64,000 bases of DNA from CALDTK01 sp965215215 (GCA_965215215.1 OZ244043.1:1116001-1180000), one strand, 5' to 3'. Shown: positions 40,661 through 51,140, numbered from the stretch's first letter. The notes: generated from the sequence alone by a model not told the origin. Translations and numbers: made by a program.

Positions 40661-43600
40661 TTACTGCCGGACAAATTTACCGGTGTACTCTCCACTCGCC
40701 ATGGTGGCGGTGTAGTAGTACAATCCGGTCGGTAGCGAACCGATGTTCACGGTCTCGACACCGGAGCTGTGCTCGATATCTTCAATCGTGTAATCGATTA
40801 CTTGACGACCGTCGGCACCGAAGATCTCCACTTCGAGCGTCTCGGCGGCCTCGAGGGCTGCTGGACTGATCGAAAGCTGGACGATGTCAGCGGCCACTGG
40901 GTTCGGGTAGACCCCTACCGTGGCTTCGAGATCCTCTAAGCTGCGCCCCGTGAGGACTGCGGCATTAGCGGCACCGTCGAGGTAACGACGGTGACTGTTC
41001 GAGAACTGCTCACCGCTGGCGAGATCCCAGTTGATCGACCAGGTCATGATACCGCGGATGGCTGGGTACGTGCCGATGCTCTGGTAGCTGCCGCCGAAGC
41101 TCTGTCCCTTAATCAGGTAATCCAACGCTTGCTGTACTACATTTTCAGGGGTGTAACCGCTACCTGCGGCCGAAGTGGTCGCGGGTAAGCCGATGGCGAC
41201 TTGGTCGGGACGTAGACCCTCGAAGAACTGGCCATTGGCCAGGTCGAATCCGGTGATCATCATCTCGAGCATCGCAGCGTGGAAATCGGCGTTCCCCGAA
41301 GAGTAGGCCTTACCGTCGCGGCCGAGCATCGATCCAGTGTTGTAGTGCTGGACGTGGATATAATCCATCTCGTTACGAAGACCGTGAATCACGGGGAGGT
41401 AAGCCCCAAAAACACCTGAGTAAGCGCTAGCGCCGCCCTGCACGAATGCAGTTTCTGGCGCCATACTCAAGACGAAACGGTCTGCGCCGATGGCGTTACG
41501 GATCGTTTTCGTTGCCTCAATGAGGAAGCGAATCTTAGGTGTCGTCGGGTTCTTGTAGTCGTTGTCGCCGCCTCCGAGTGCAACGGAGTTGCCTTCGAGG
41601 TCGATGTCGAGACCGCTGAATCCGTAGGTATTGATGATGTTGATCATCGAACGAACGAATTCGTCTCTCTCACCGGCTGTGTTCAGCTCGACGCGAGCGT
41701 TGGCACCTCCGATAGAGATAAGCACCTTCTTGCCGCGGTTCTTGAGTGCAGCAACCTCGTCCTTAAACGCTTGGTCGTTGCCACCGTAGATCTCGTACGG
41801 ACTGAAAGTCATGTTCGAGGAACTACCGCCGACTGGCTCGGCGAAGGCAATGTTGATCACGTCCCACTTGTCCGACACCTCGGAGAGGCGAGGGGTTGTG
41901 GATCCGTTGTTGAAGTTGTGCCAGTAGCCAACGAGGATCTTGCCGGGGATGGACGGATCTCCTCCGCCACCACCGCCACCGCCACCGCCGCCGTTGCCAT
42001 CGTCGGCTACGGTAATCGAGACGCCACCCGAGGTGGTCGAAGCGCCGTCGTCGTCGGTCGCTGTTGCAGTTAAGGTGTAATCACCGGCGGGTGCGTTGGC
42101 AACCGTGTAGGTGTACGGCGCACCGCGCTCGACGCCTACGCTCTGTCCGTTGTTGAACAGCTCCACGCTCTCTACACTGCCGTCGGAGTCCGATGCAGCT
42201 ACGGTAACGACGATGTCGTCTCCCGTAGTGAACGAAGCGCCACCGGCGGGACTGGAGATAGATACGGTCGGAGCGTTGTTGGTGTCGCCACCGCCGCCGC
42301 CGTCACCACCGCCACAGTCGGTAATCACCTTCCAAACCTCGAAAGGACCGGAGTTCGCAGCGGGGTTAGCGTTGTTGGTCCACCATTTCGCTTCGTAAGC
42401 TTTGCCTTCGAAGCTCACTTGATCTCCGCCTGTATAGACTGTGCCATTCTCCCAAGCGGGAAGGCCATCACAGCCGCTACCGCCGTCGTCCCCGCCGTCG
42501 TCGTCCCCGCCGCCGTCGTCCCCGCCGTCGTCCCCGCCGTCGTCCCCGCCGTCGTCCCCGCCGTCATCAGCGACACGTTCCACGGTGACCGAGTTCGACA
42601 GGTCGAAGCAACCCGCGAGCTCACTCGCGTTCCTACCGACAGCTGCGTTCTGCAGACCGTCCTCGAAGCTCAGGTGCCAGATCAAGCAAGTGCCGACACC
42701 GGCGGCGTCGAAGTTCTCGGACTCCACGTCGGCGAGCGTCGCCGGAAGACCGAGGATGTTCGCGTCGGCGTCCGTAATCACGTAGGTGCTGTTCGTACCG
42801 TCGGCACCGGATAGCGATAGTCCCGTAACGAAATCAGGCGTACCGTCGACGGTAAACTCGAACGGTCCACCGGCGAGGCTACCGCCTTCGGCCTGGCAAG
42901 AATCGTCGTCCCCGTCATCGTCACCACCGTCGTCACAGGGATCACCAGTTACCTGGTTGATCGCGGCGAGCAACGAGGTCTCAGAATCGTTGGTATCGTT
43001 CGACAGCTCCCAAATCATGATACCACCACCTCGCCGGATAGCGAGCTCGGTTTTGGCCTTCATGGTAGGAATACCGTTGTAGTTGGCTCCGTTGAACGAG
43101 TCGCTATTCTTATCCGCACCGGCCGCGAGTAAACCCGCATAGCTCTGTACTTGCGGACGACTGTAAAACGGTACACCGAGGATTGCTTTTTCCTTCGGCA
43201 AACCACGTCCTAACCAGTAGTCGAGCCCTCCTTCGGCCTGAGCCATAGTTGAGTGGTCCGGACCGTCGTACGCCATAATGTTGAGGAAGTCAACGTCGTC
43301 GAACACGCCCCGTAGGATACCGTCGGCATTGTAGCCAGCGACCACGACGGCCGCCGTGAGCAGTTTCCCTTTAGCGTGTAGAGCGACTCCGAGTTCCTCC
43401 ATAAGAAGCTCGTAGTTCTGTGGCTCATCGCCCTCTCGTGGGTACTCCCAGTCCATGTCGACACCGTCGAGGTCGTACTGGTCGACGAAGTTTACGAGGT
43501 TGTTCACGAACGCGGTACGGGTAGCCGGGCTTGAAGCGAGTTGGATGAATGGTGCGTCCTGACCGTTGAGCCATCCACCCACGGCGATAAGCACTTTGAC

Positions 43601-45940
43601 GCCCTGAGCGTGACCTTTGGTCACGATCTGCTGCATCTTGGATGCGTTCTCCAATCCCTGAAGCGATCCGTCGCCGTTGGGGATGAGGAACGAGTAGTTG
43701 ATGTGCGTGAGCTTGTCGTACTGGATAGCATCCGCACTCCCTTGCCAGCTCGGCATGTAACCGACCACCTTAAAGCCGTCGGCACAATCGTCTCCATCGT
43801 CGCCTCCGTTATCGTCTCCACCGCCGTCGTCTCCACCGCCGCCGTCGTCGTTACCGCCGTCGCAGTCCGCGACGTTGGACCAGACACCGGAAGGACCGGA
43901 GTTAGCTGTCGGATCGTCACCGTTCGTCCACCATTTGGCTTCGTAGATAATGCCGCCCTTAGTGGCGCGATCTCCACCTGTGTAAACGGTACCGTTGGAC
44001 CAAGCAGCGACGCCATCGCAATCACTATCGCCGCCGCCGCCGCCGCCGCCACCGCCGCCGCCATCATCACCGCCACCGTCGCCGACGGTGATTTTGACTG
44101 ACGCGGAAGTACCAACAGCTCCGTCGTTATCAGTTGCTTTGGCGCTCAGCGTATAATCGCCGGCGGCAGCGTCCGCAACGGTGAACGCGAACGGGGTGGT
44201 TCTGTCTACGCCGACACTCGTTCCGTTATTGAAGAGTTCAACACTGGCTACAGTTCCATCGGAGTCGGCGGCATCCACCGAAACGGAGATAGAAGCACCC
44301 GCTTCGAACGTGGCGCCACCGGTGGGGGCCGTAATCGCAACTGAAGGACGCTTGTTTTCGTCGCCGTCGCCGCCGCCTCCACCGCCGTTGGCGAAGACCT
44401 CGTTGATCTTATTGACGAGGGGTGATTTAACCTCCGACCAGCGCTTGAGCTTAGTGCCAAACGATTGAGCGCTTCCACCGAATTCTAGATCCCCGTAGGT
44501 CGTCCAGATGATGGTGCCAGCGAGATCGTTATCGTTGATATACTGAGCCTTGTAGCCGATCGACTCTTCGTCGTCGTAGCTCAGGAAGTAGTTGTCTTTT
44601 ACGAGGTAAGGCACTTTAGCTTGATCGTCCCACTTACGGGTCCAACCGCCACCATTTAAGGCCTTTTGCTTGATGTAAAAGTAGTTGGGCGTACCATCGT
44701 AAACGTCGCGTGGCCAGTTGACGAAGTCGGAGGCCGTCGAAATAGGGCCGTCGGGCTGGACCGTCTCCTGCCGCTTGAGCGTAGCCTGACCAAGGTCGGC
44801 CGTGCCATCGGTGATCACCCCGCGTCCGTAGAACGGAATACCGAAGTTGATCTTGTTGGACGGAACACCTTTCGCCTTAAGTGTGGCTAGGGTTGACTCC
44901 CAACTAAATTCGGAGTACTCGTTTTCGTCGTAATCGTAGATCGGGGCATTGTGATTGGCCTTATTGGAGAACCCACCGGCGAAATCGTAGGTCATCATGT
45001 TGAAGTAGTCCATCGAACGCTCCAAACGTGGCCAGTCGAACCCTTGCAGCTTCGCGGGGGCGGCCGCCATGGCGGCGGTGATGAGCTTATCGGATCCGAT
45101 AGCCGCGCGGATGTCTTCTACGAGGCTCGCGAAGTTGTCGAAGTCAGCTTCGACGCCCGTGAAGTTCATCCCGGGGAACGGCCCCGGGTACTCCCAGTCG
45201 AGATCGATACCGTCGAACCCTGTTGCGATGAGCCTCTCGCAGTCCTCGATGAACCGAGCCTTCTTCGCCGGATCCGCGGCCATCTCCGAAAAGTGCTTGC
45301 TCATGCTCCACCCACCGATGGACGCCATAACCTTCACACCGTTCTGGTGGGCGAGCTCGATGATCCCGGGAGCGCCGCCCTCCTTCTGGAGGGGAAGAGG
45401 AAGCGATCCACTCAACCCCCAGTTGGGGTTCGTCCAGGTCGAGCCCCCCACCTCCACTTCGAAGCCTTGGGCTTCCGCGCGGGTCTTCACCTCCTCGCTG
45501 ATGTACTGAATGGGGTCGATCTCCCCGAAGAGGAGAAAGAGGTCCCAACTGCTGTACACGTCGGCGAAGAAGATATCACCAGGCTCCTGCGATGACCCTG
45601 GCTGGTATATGTTTTTATTACGAAGGTCACCGCTGTGCAGCGACCCATCGTTGGCGACTCCGAAAAAGGAGTAGTTTAAAATAGTATACTTCGAATAATC
45701 GAGATTGAGGTGCGTGAGCGCACCCGCGGACGGTACTCCGGCGGAGGCCGCTTTCCAAGCATCCCAGTTGGTTACGTATCCAACAACCTGCTTTTGGTGG
45801 TCACTGGTGCGACCATTACCACCGGTGTTTACCTGCGCCCAAGAACTGCTATTTAGTAGGCAACAAATAATGAAGAGGCTAGTCTTCCACGACCTTAAGT
45901 CGCCGAAAACATCACCCCAAAAACGTGAGACTTCCCTCAT
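40661..45940 (-). CDS. giant T9SS-secreted chitinase with three GH18 domains
   Basis: A 1759-residue secreted enzyme. Order: signal peptide (residues 18-36); GH18-1 (about 50-515, FDGIDLDWEYPGP, acid E250); Ig-like domain (524-615); CBM5/12 (639-692); GH18-2 (717-993, DLDGVDMDWEYP, E832); an unassigned beta-rich domain (1014-1120); CBM5/12 (1156-1208); Ig-like domain (1221-1312); GH18-3 (1331-1647, SGLDIDLEG, E1449); T9SS type A sorting domain (1677-1759). All three DxxDxDxE motifs are intact. The first two resemble the paired GH18 units of Flavobacterium ChiA; the third is a different, ChiD-like type. Domains are separated by Gly- and Asp/Gly-rich linkers. It should process chitin endo- and exolytically outside the cell. 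Confidence 0.94.
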   Translation of the reverse strand: MREVSRFWGDVFGDLRSWKTSLFIICCLLNSSSWAQVNTGGNGRTSDHQKQVVGYVTNWDAWKAASAGVPSAGALTHLNLDYSKYTILNYSFFGVANDGSLHSGDLRNKNIYQPGSSQEPGDIFFADVYSSWDLFLLFGEIDPIQYISEEVKTRAEAQGFEVEVGGSTWTNPNWGLSGSLPLPLQKEGGAPGIIELAHQNGVKVMASIGGWSMSKHFSEMAADPAKKARFIEDCERLIATGFDGIDLDWEYPGPFPGMNFTGVEADFDNFASLVEDIRAAIGSDKLITAAMAAAPAKLQGFDWPRLERSMDYFNMMTYDFAGGFSNKANHNAPIYDYDENEYSEFSWESTLATLKAKGVPSNKINFGIPFYGRGVITDGTADLGQATLKRQETVQPDGPISTASDFVNWPRDVYDGTPNYFYIKQKALNGGGWTRKWDDQAKVPYLVKDNYFLSYDDEESIGYKAQYINDNDLAGTIIWTTYGDLEFGGSAQSFGTKLKRWSEVKSPLVNKINEVFANGGGGGGDGDENKRPSVAITAPTGGATFEAGASISVSVDAADSDGTVASVELFNNGTSVGVDRTTPFAFTVADAAAGDYTLSAKATDNDGAVGTSASVKITVGDGGGDDGGGGGGGGGGGDSDCDGVAAWSNGTVYTGGDRATKGGIIYEAKWWTNGDDPTANSGPSGVWSNVADCDGGNDDGGGGDDGGGDDNGGDDGDDCADGFKVVGYMPSWQGSADAIQYDKLTHINYSFLIPNGDGSLQGLENASKMQQIVTKGHAQGVKVLIAVGGWLNGQDAPFIQLASSPATRTAFVNNLVNFVDQYDLDGVDMDWEYPREGDEPQNYELLMEELGVALHAKGKLLTAAVVVAGYNADGILRGVFDDVDFLNIMAYDGPDHSTMAQAEGGLDYWLGRGLPKEKAILGVPFYSRPQVQSYAGLLAAGADKNSDSFNGANYNGIPTMKAKTELAIRRGGGIMIWELSNDTNDSETSLLAAINQVTGDPCDDGGDDDGDDDSCQAEGGSLAGGPFEFTVDGTPDFVTGLSLSGADGTNSTYVITDADANILGLPATLADVESENFDAAGVGTCLIWHLSFEDGLQNAAVGRNASELAGCFDLSNSVTVERVADDGGDDGGDDGGDDGGDDGGGDDDGGDDGGSGCDGLPAWENGTVYTGGDQVSFEGKAYEAKWWTNNANPAANSGPFEVWKVITDCGGGDGGGGGDTNNAPTVSISSPAGGASFTTGDDIVVTVAASDSDGSVESVELFNNGQSVGVERGAPYTYTVANAPAGDYTLTATATDDDGASTTSGGVSITVADDGNGGGGGGGGGGGDPSIPGKILVGYWHNFNNGSTTPRLSEVSDKWDVINIAFAEPVGGSSSNMTFSPYEIYGGNDQAFKDEVAALKNRGKKVLISIGGANARVELNTAGERDEFVRSMINIINTYGFSGLDIDLEGNSVALGGGDNDYKNPTTPKIRFLIEATKTIRNAIGADRFVLSMAPETAFVQGGASAYSGVFGAYLPVIHGLRNEMDYIHVQHYNTGSMLGRDGKAYSSGNADFHAAMLEMMITGFDLANGQFFEGLRPDQVAIGLPATTSAAGSGYTPENVVQQALDYLIKGQSFGGSYQSIGTYPAIRGIMTWSINWDLASGEQFSNSHRRYLDGAANAAVLTGRSLEDLEATVGVYPNPVAADIVQLSISPAALEAAETLEVEIFGADGRQVIDYTIEDIEHSSGVETVNIGSLPTGLYYYTATMASGEYTGKFVRQ
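42477..42566 (-). repeat. Asp/Gly linker encoded by near-identical short repeats
   Basis: Within the chitinase gene a 12-base unit encoding Asp-Asp-Gly-Gly is reiterated with almost no synonymous variation. Such DNA is prone to slippage, so linker length may vary between strains. Confidence 0.7.
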
Positions 45941-46081
45941 AATTTAGGTTAGTTAAAAAGTGAAACATGAATATATGATTACCACAGGTTATGGTAAGGA
46001 GGAAATCTAGCTCCGCCAGACTTCCTCCCCACAACCTACGGAAAATCGCCTACTGAACAGCTCAATAGAGCGATACTTGGC

Positions 46082-48526
46082 TTAATTTTTTACAAATCGC
46101 GTGACTAGCCGTCGATCTTCCTTAAGGACCTCGACCGAGTAGACACCCTCCGGGAGACTTTCCACGTTGATCGTGCTGCTGTACGCTATCTCTCGGACCT
46201 TCGCCCCCTGCATATTGTAGAGGGTAACCCGACTATTCTCCCACTCGGGACTTACCTGCAGGGTTAATTCCGAAGAAACCGGGTTCGGATATACCTTTAA
46301 TACATCTACATTTTGAAGTGTTGCGGATTCCACAATCTCTTCCTCAGAACGGTTCTCGACCGCATCCGAACCGACTGGCGAGATACTCAACCAGTTGATG
46401 TTCCATGACCCGGTAGAGGCAAAAACGCCTAGGTTGTAAGTACCTGCCTGCGCGTCGATCACGTGAGAAACCGTTGTCCAGTTTTGCCAGCCACCGGTGT
46501 TCGGGATCCTTACAGATCCAAAGACTGTCGCTCCCTCGTTAGCGTCTAGCGAGAGCTTCCCGCCGCCGGTCGGACTTGCCACCCGGTACTCGACGCGGTA
46601 TTTGCCGGCCCGTTGAAATTGTACGTTGTTGAACACCATCCAGTCGCCCGCGTCGATGTAGCCTACGTTTTCCCCGCCTTCGGAGCAGTTCTCAACCCGA
46701 ATACCGTTCATAGCGCTGTGCGTTTCGGCCTCGATCTTCGTACTCGATACATAGTTGTCACCAGCCGTAGATCTTCGTACCCGCACCGAACTCGCTTTGT
46801 CATTCCAATCGGCGTCAACCAGGCACGAAACGTTGCCCCGGGCTACGCCCGCACGCCCACTAAATCCAGCGTCTAGGTAAAATACCACCTCATAGCCGCT
46901 CTGCACCTTGAGGGAGGACATATTGTCGTTAGGCATCCCCCTTGCCGCCAAATCGTCTAGGTCGTAATTGCCCACGGGTAAGGCTACACTGGTTCTCCCG
47001 TAGTCGCAATCGAGGTAGATCGTTGCGATGTCCTGATAGCCGCCGCCACCGCCGCCGCCACCCACGGGTACCCGTCCAGTGATTCTGTAAGCCCCCAGTG
47101 ACGCGTAATCGGAGAATCCGGTAGTCCTCGGATTACCGGCGCCTACTCCATCGACGGCGATGTAGTACGTTCCCGCATCGAGATCCGCAACGACCTGCGT
47201 GTTCTGATCGCCGCCGTTGAACGTCCCAATCTGTCTGCCGGAGCGGCCCTCGAAGAGGCGGACCGATGTCTCGAGATTGGCATGTCGGTCCGCTACGTTC
47301 ACGTTTAGGATCGTACGACCGGTACCTACCGTGATCCGGAAGTAGTCAACGTCGTTAGTACGGCCGATTATGCCTCTAGTCAAAGTGACTCCGCCATCGG
47401 ATCCGTAATTGATAGTGGTAGCCCCCTGAATACCGTTGGAGTGGTCGTCGTTGCGGAAAGGGATGTAACCCTCCATTATCGATAGATCGTCCTGTTTCTG
47501 ATTAGCGTTGTTGTACTCGCCACGACTCCACTGGCTGATAGGCTCGTAGTAACCGACACCCATGATCGGCGCCCAGCTCCCTTGTCCTCTATAGTAGCCT
47601 TCCTCCGGGTAGGTCCTTCCGTCGTGACTTAACCCAATCGTGTGGCCGATCTCGTGCGAGGCAGCCTCTCCACCGGCCTTAGGACTCGTCATGAATACCC
47701 AACAAGGGGTATCGTCATCCCAGCTGAAGGAGCGGAGGTACGCTACGCCCCCCGCTTTTGGCGCAACTGTTTTCGTCGGGGTCACGATACAGCGCATTCT
47801 ACGGTTGCGCGGGTAGCGATTGAACACCCCCTCGTCCGTTGTGATGTTCACGCTGAAAGGCTTGAAGTCCTCGCTAACCAATTCCCACATCTCCTGAACT
47901 TCGCCGTCGGACATCCCCGAAGGGGCTGCGTTAACCGGATTCCCGTTATTCCAGAGGGTTCCCGCAACGTACTCCCCGTCTACGTCGAGTAGTACACAAG
48001 TCGCTGCACCGGGTAGACTTTCGAGACGCAACGCGGCTTGACTGATCTGCGGTGCGGCCCCGACGATTCCCGCGGAGACGGCCATGGGGGCTTCGTCGTA
48101 CCGCACGCAGAGCACGTCGTCTAGCCCTACGGTTTCGACGAACGCGCCCCCCCGGGAATCAGATCCGTAACGGTACGCCTCGTCACCGTCTTTATCGAGG
48201 ATGATGTTTCCGACTAGCTCATCTCCATCGACGTGAATGTAGAAGCTACTGTTCGGCTTGCCGGCGATCGAGCCGATGAATGTCTTATCGTCCGCGGCGC
48301 TAAAACGCTCTACGTTCACGTCGAGGTCGAGCGTTGTGCCCGGAGCGACGGTAACCTCCAACGTGCTTCCCGAACCAACCGAACCGATTGCCGCTTTGAC
48401 GGCAAGACTCTTTGCAAAGCTCTCCGTGGACCCCAAATCCAACTTGCCCGTAGACTGAGCGGCGACCCGTTCGGCTGCCGCGGTAAACAAGAGTGCAGCA
48501 GACACAGCACATGTAAAAACCTTCAT
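46082..48526 (-). CDS. T9SS-secreted zinc metalloprotease with crystallin and CBM6 modules
   Basis: An 814-residue protein. A signal peptide and propeptide-like region (about 25-190) precede a metzincin-type catalytic domain with HEIGHTIGLSH (from residue 291), the HExxHxxGxxH zinc site. A pre-peptidase C-terminal (PPC) domain (380-489), a beta/gamma-crystallin module (500-583, NDNMSS and DKASS), a CBM6-like module (598-719, CSEGGENVGYIDAGDW) and a T9SS type A domain (743-814) follow. A carbohydrate-binding module on a protease suggests that it digests protein embedded in a polysaccharide wall. It lies 142 bases upstream of the chitinase gene on the same strand. Confidence 0.9.
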   Translation of the reverse strand: MKVFTCAVSAALLFTAAAERVAAQSTGKLDLGSTESFAKSLAVKAAIGSVGSGSTLEVTVAPGTTLDLDVNVERFSAADDKTFIGSIAGKPNSSFYIHVDGDELVGNIILDKDGDEAYRYGSDSRGGAFVETVGLDDVLCVRYDEAPMAVSAGIVGAAPQISQAALRLESLPGAATCVLLDVDGEYVAGTLWNNGNPVNAAPSGMSDGEVQEMWELVSEDFKPFSVNITTDEGVFNRYPRNRRMRCIVTPTKTVAPKAGGVAYLRSFSWDDDTPCWVFMTSPKAGGEAASHEIGHTIGLSHDGRTYPEEGYYRGQGSWAPIMGVGYYEPISQWSRGEYNNANQKQDDLSIMEGYIPFRNDDHSNGIQGATTINYGSDGGVTLTRGIIGRTNDVDYFRITVGTGRTILNVNVADRHANLETSVRLFEGRSGRQIGTFNGGDQNTQVVADLDAGTYYIAVDGVGAGNPRTTGFSDYASLGAYRITGRVPVGGGGGGGGYQDIATIYLDCDYGRTSVALPVGNYDLDDLAARGMPNDNMSSLKVQSGYEVVFYLDAGFSGRAGVARGNVSCLVDADWNDKASSVRVRRSTAGDNYVSSTKIEAETHSAMNGIRVENCSEGGENVGYIDAGDWMVFNNVQFQRAGKYRVEYRVASPTGGGKLSLDANEGATVFGSVRIPNTGGWQNWTTVSHVIDAQAGTYNLGVFASTGSWNINWLSISPVGSDAVENRSEEEIVESATLQNVDVLKVYPNPVSSELTLQVSPEWENSRVTLYNMQGAKVREIAYSSTINVESLPEGVYSVEVLKEDRRLVTRFVKN

Positions 48527-49412
48527 TCGTAGAATTTATGAATTATAGTGCGAATACATACTTACGCATGAACTCCATCGCACGATTTAGTTAAATGATA
48601 TTGATCACATAATAGCACTAAAACGTGATCTATCCAACCCACAAGTCATTTTGATTACATTCCAGTGTCCCAGCACAGGGTTCCGGCACACACAATACAC
48701 ATGATGCATATGGATAATGGATAATGGATAATGGATAATGGATAATGGATAATGGATAAGCTTTGTCTATATTTCGGAACATACGAACGACTACCAGAAT
48801 TTTCCTTACAATTAAATATATACTAATATAGAATAATACATACATGTATATATAAATAAGACTCATAACGCACGAACCGCTAGGAGAAAGCTGTCAGCAC
48901 CCCTCGTCAAGTTGCTTCACAGGAATATACAATCTGAGTGAACACTCGTCCACTGGTAGAATCGCGATTGCCAAACCCAAAGTATATCCGTAACCATAAT
49001 TTGGGTCATACCTCTATAGAACTCGTAGTCGAACACCACGCCTGCCCTTGTGCACGCGAAAGAGCTAACTATATGGTAAGTATTAAGGTATAAATTTTAG
49101 TTTTAACTAAAGATTCTGACGTTCGGTTAATATTCATCAGTAGCTTTTGTACACGTAGCCCACTTCTGCGCAAGCATAGCCGATGCGGTCAACTGAACGT
49201 CCGTCTTTAGTCTATCGCTATTTAAGATAGGAACGATGAAGCAAGAATCTCCCTCGTACTCAGCGACGCAACGGCAGTAGCTATCGAATACGACAAGACA
49301 GAGCCAGAATGCACTAGCAATTTACAATTGCAAGAGATTATAACCTATAGATACTTACTCCTTTCATCAAAAGAATCGTGGGAAAAGGCTTGTCCTTTTC
49401 CCACGATTAACT
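48527..49412. other. AT-rich intergenic region with a 7-base tandem repeat
   Basis: These 886 bases carry no convincing gene. Apart from the tandem repeat at 48711-48759 I see only AT-rich low-complexity sequence (48800-48850), which could hold the promoter of the protease gene. Its composition differs sharply from the GC-rich coding DNA around it. Confidence 0.6.
48711..48759 (+). repeat. seven tandem copies of TGGATAA
   Basis: Seven exact head-to-tail copies of a 7-base unit, intergenic. Translated on the minus strand it would give repeats of LSIIHYP, but that frame has no other sign of coding. It is a simple-sequence minisatellite that may vary in copy number. Confidence 0.95.
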
Positions 49413-51140
49413 CTATTCTTTGACGAACTTATACTTGACCTCCGATCCTCCTTGATGCAAGGTCAGGACGAACATACCCGCAGGGAGATTCGAGACGTCG
49501 ATACGCTCCGAAGTCGCGGGCGCCCTACCTACAATCTGTCTACCGGATACATCGGCGATACTGATCTCCGTTCCTGTATTCCAACTCCCTTCCGGCAGAT
49601 TGAGCTGGTTATTGGCTGGATTTGGGTACACCGCCCCTCTAACGTCGTCTGGGTTAGTTCGAGCAGCTAGTGCATTACTTCCCAAAGGTGTGATCTTGAT
49701 CCAGTTGATGTTCCATCCGGCTTGCTGCGCGTACACTCCGAACGAGTACGTGCCCGCGCTAACGTTTACGGTCTGGGATACGGTAGTCCAATTTTGCCAG
49801 CCACCCGTTGCCGGAATGTTGACGTTACCCAATACCGTACTACTCGAATTTAAATCTGAGGATAGCACACTTCCGTTAGGGCTCGCTACCCGATACTCGA
49901 TTCGATACCGGCCGGAAGTTGGAAAGGGGATGTTGGCGTAGTATAGCCAGTCGCCTTGGTCTACGTACCCTACGTTCTCGCCCCCCTCGGAACAGGGCTC
50001 GACCTGGATACCCTTCATGTCAGTGAAACGCTCGGCTTCAATCTGCTGACTGGCACCGCCGCCGCCGCCGGACCTGCGGACGATGAGTGAGCTCGCCCTA
50101 TCGTTCCACCCCTCGTTGTCTAAGCAGCTATCGTCACTCCTGACAACCAGCGTTCTTCCACGGAATTCACTGTCCCAAAAGAGTTCGACCTCGTAACCGG
50201 CTTTAACCCGAAGTGAGGACAGCTTGTCGTTCGGGATGCCTCTGCCGGCCAGGTCGTTAAGGTCGTAGCGACCCTCACCGATACCGGCGCCACCGCCACC
50301 GAACGAACAATCGAGGTAAAGCGAAACGGCGTCACCGCTCGGCGGCGGTGGCGGTGGCGGCGGGGTTCCACCCTTTTGGTAAACGCGTACGTAATCGACG
50401 CGGAGCTGTGCCGGAAGCCGACTATCGTCGACTTCGAAGCCCGGGAATCGTCCCCCAACCGCTAAGTTAAGTAGCAAGAATTGAGGTTTGTGGAACTCTT
50501 CGGTTCCGTTCTTCCCGCCCGCAATATCCGCTTCGTGGAATAACTCGCCATCTACGAACCACTTAATAAATTGGTCCGTCCACTCGATGGTGTACACGTG
50601 GTATCCTCTTACGTTACCGGCGCGGTCGCCGCTGTAGGTAGCGTAATTACCGTTTTGATCGGACCAGTGAATCGTTCCGAACGTCGAGTTGTCGGAGTTG
50701 ATGTGCTCCATAACGTCGATCTCGCCGCAGGCGGGCCACCCGATCTGACTAATGCTCTCACCGAGCGTCCAGAAAGCCGGCCAAAGACCTTGTCCGTACG
50801 GGACGTCGATTCTCGCTTCGATCTTTCCGTAAGTGAATGACCGTTTCCCCTGCGTTTTCATCCGCGAGGAGGTGTAGCGGAACCCGTCGACGTTTTCGCG
50901 CTTGGCGGTGATAACGAGCGCGCCGTTCTCCACGCGAGTGTTCTCACGGCGGTAGTATTGAAACTCTTGATTTCCCCAGCCGTCCGAACCGTTTCCGGTT
51001 TCGAAGATCCAATCAGGACTGATTCCCCCGTTGAACTCATCCTGCCAAACGAGCTGATAGTTCTGAGCAGCCGCCTGCTGAGGTCCTAAACACCCAATGG
51101 CCACAGAAGCGACCGCCAAACATTGTCGAAGTTTATTCAT
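49413..51140 (-). CDS. T9SS-secreted GH16 endo-beta-1,3-glucanase (laminarinase)
   Basis: A 575-residue enzyme. The signal peptide ends near AAAQ. Residues 27-255 are a GH16 domain with the catalytic motif GEIDVMEH (nucleophile E140, acid/base E145) and the laminarinase-like YGKIEARIDVPYGQGLWPAFW region (quoted in part). A proline linker leads to a beta/gamma-crystallin module (271-355), a CBM6-like module (364-484) closely matching that of the metalloprotease, and a T9SS type A domain (497-575). It would cut beta-1,3-glucan (laminarin, chrysolaminarin, fungal glucan). A strong hairpin separates it from the GH81 gene upstream. Confidence 0.93.
   Translation of the reverse strand: MNKLRQCLAVASVAIGCLGPQQAAAQNYQLVWQDEFNGGISPDWIFETGNGSDGWGNQEFQYYRRENTRVENGALVITAKRENVDGFRYTSSRMKTQGKRSFTYGKIEARIDVPYGQGLWPAFWTLGESISQIGWPACGEIDVMEHINSDNSTFGTIHWSDQNGNYATYSGDRAGNVRGYHVYTIEWTDQFIKWFVDGELFHEADIAGGKNGTEEFHKPQFLLLNLAVGGRFPGFEVDDSRLPAQLRVDYVRVYQKGGTPPPPPPPPSGDAVSLYLDCSFGGGGAGIGEGRYDLNDLAGRGIPNDKLSSLRVKAGYEVELFWDSEFRGRTLVVRSDDSCLDNEGWNDRASSLIVRRSGGGGGASQQIEAERFTDMKGIQVEPCSEGGENVGYVDQGDWLYYANIPFPTSGRYRIEYRVASPNGSVLSSDLNSSSTVLGNVNIPATGGWQNWTTVSQTVNVSAGTYSFGVYAQQAGWNINWIKITPLGSNALAARTNPDDVRGAVYPNPANNQLNLPEGSWNTGTEISIADVSGRQIVGRAPATSERIDVSNLPAGMFVLTLHQGGSEVKYKFVKE

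Noticed and set aside
42477..42566. Regular short repeats resembling a CRISPR-like array
   Set aside because: The units are 12 bases, contiguous and in frame with Asp/Gly linker codons; there are no spacers.
48630..48866. Small minus-strand frame with LSIIHYP repeats
   Set aside because: It is the translation of the TGGATAA tandem repeat and AT-rich flanks; no start context and no homology visible.
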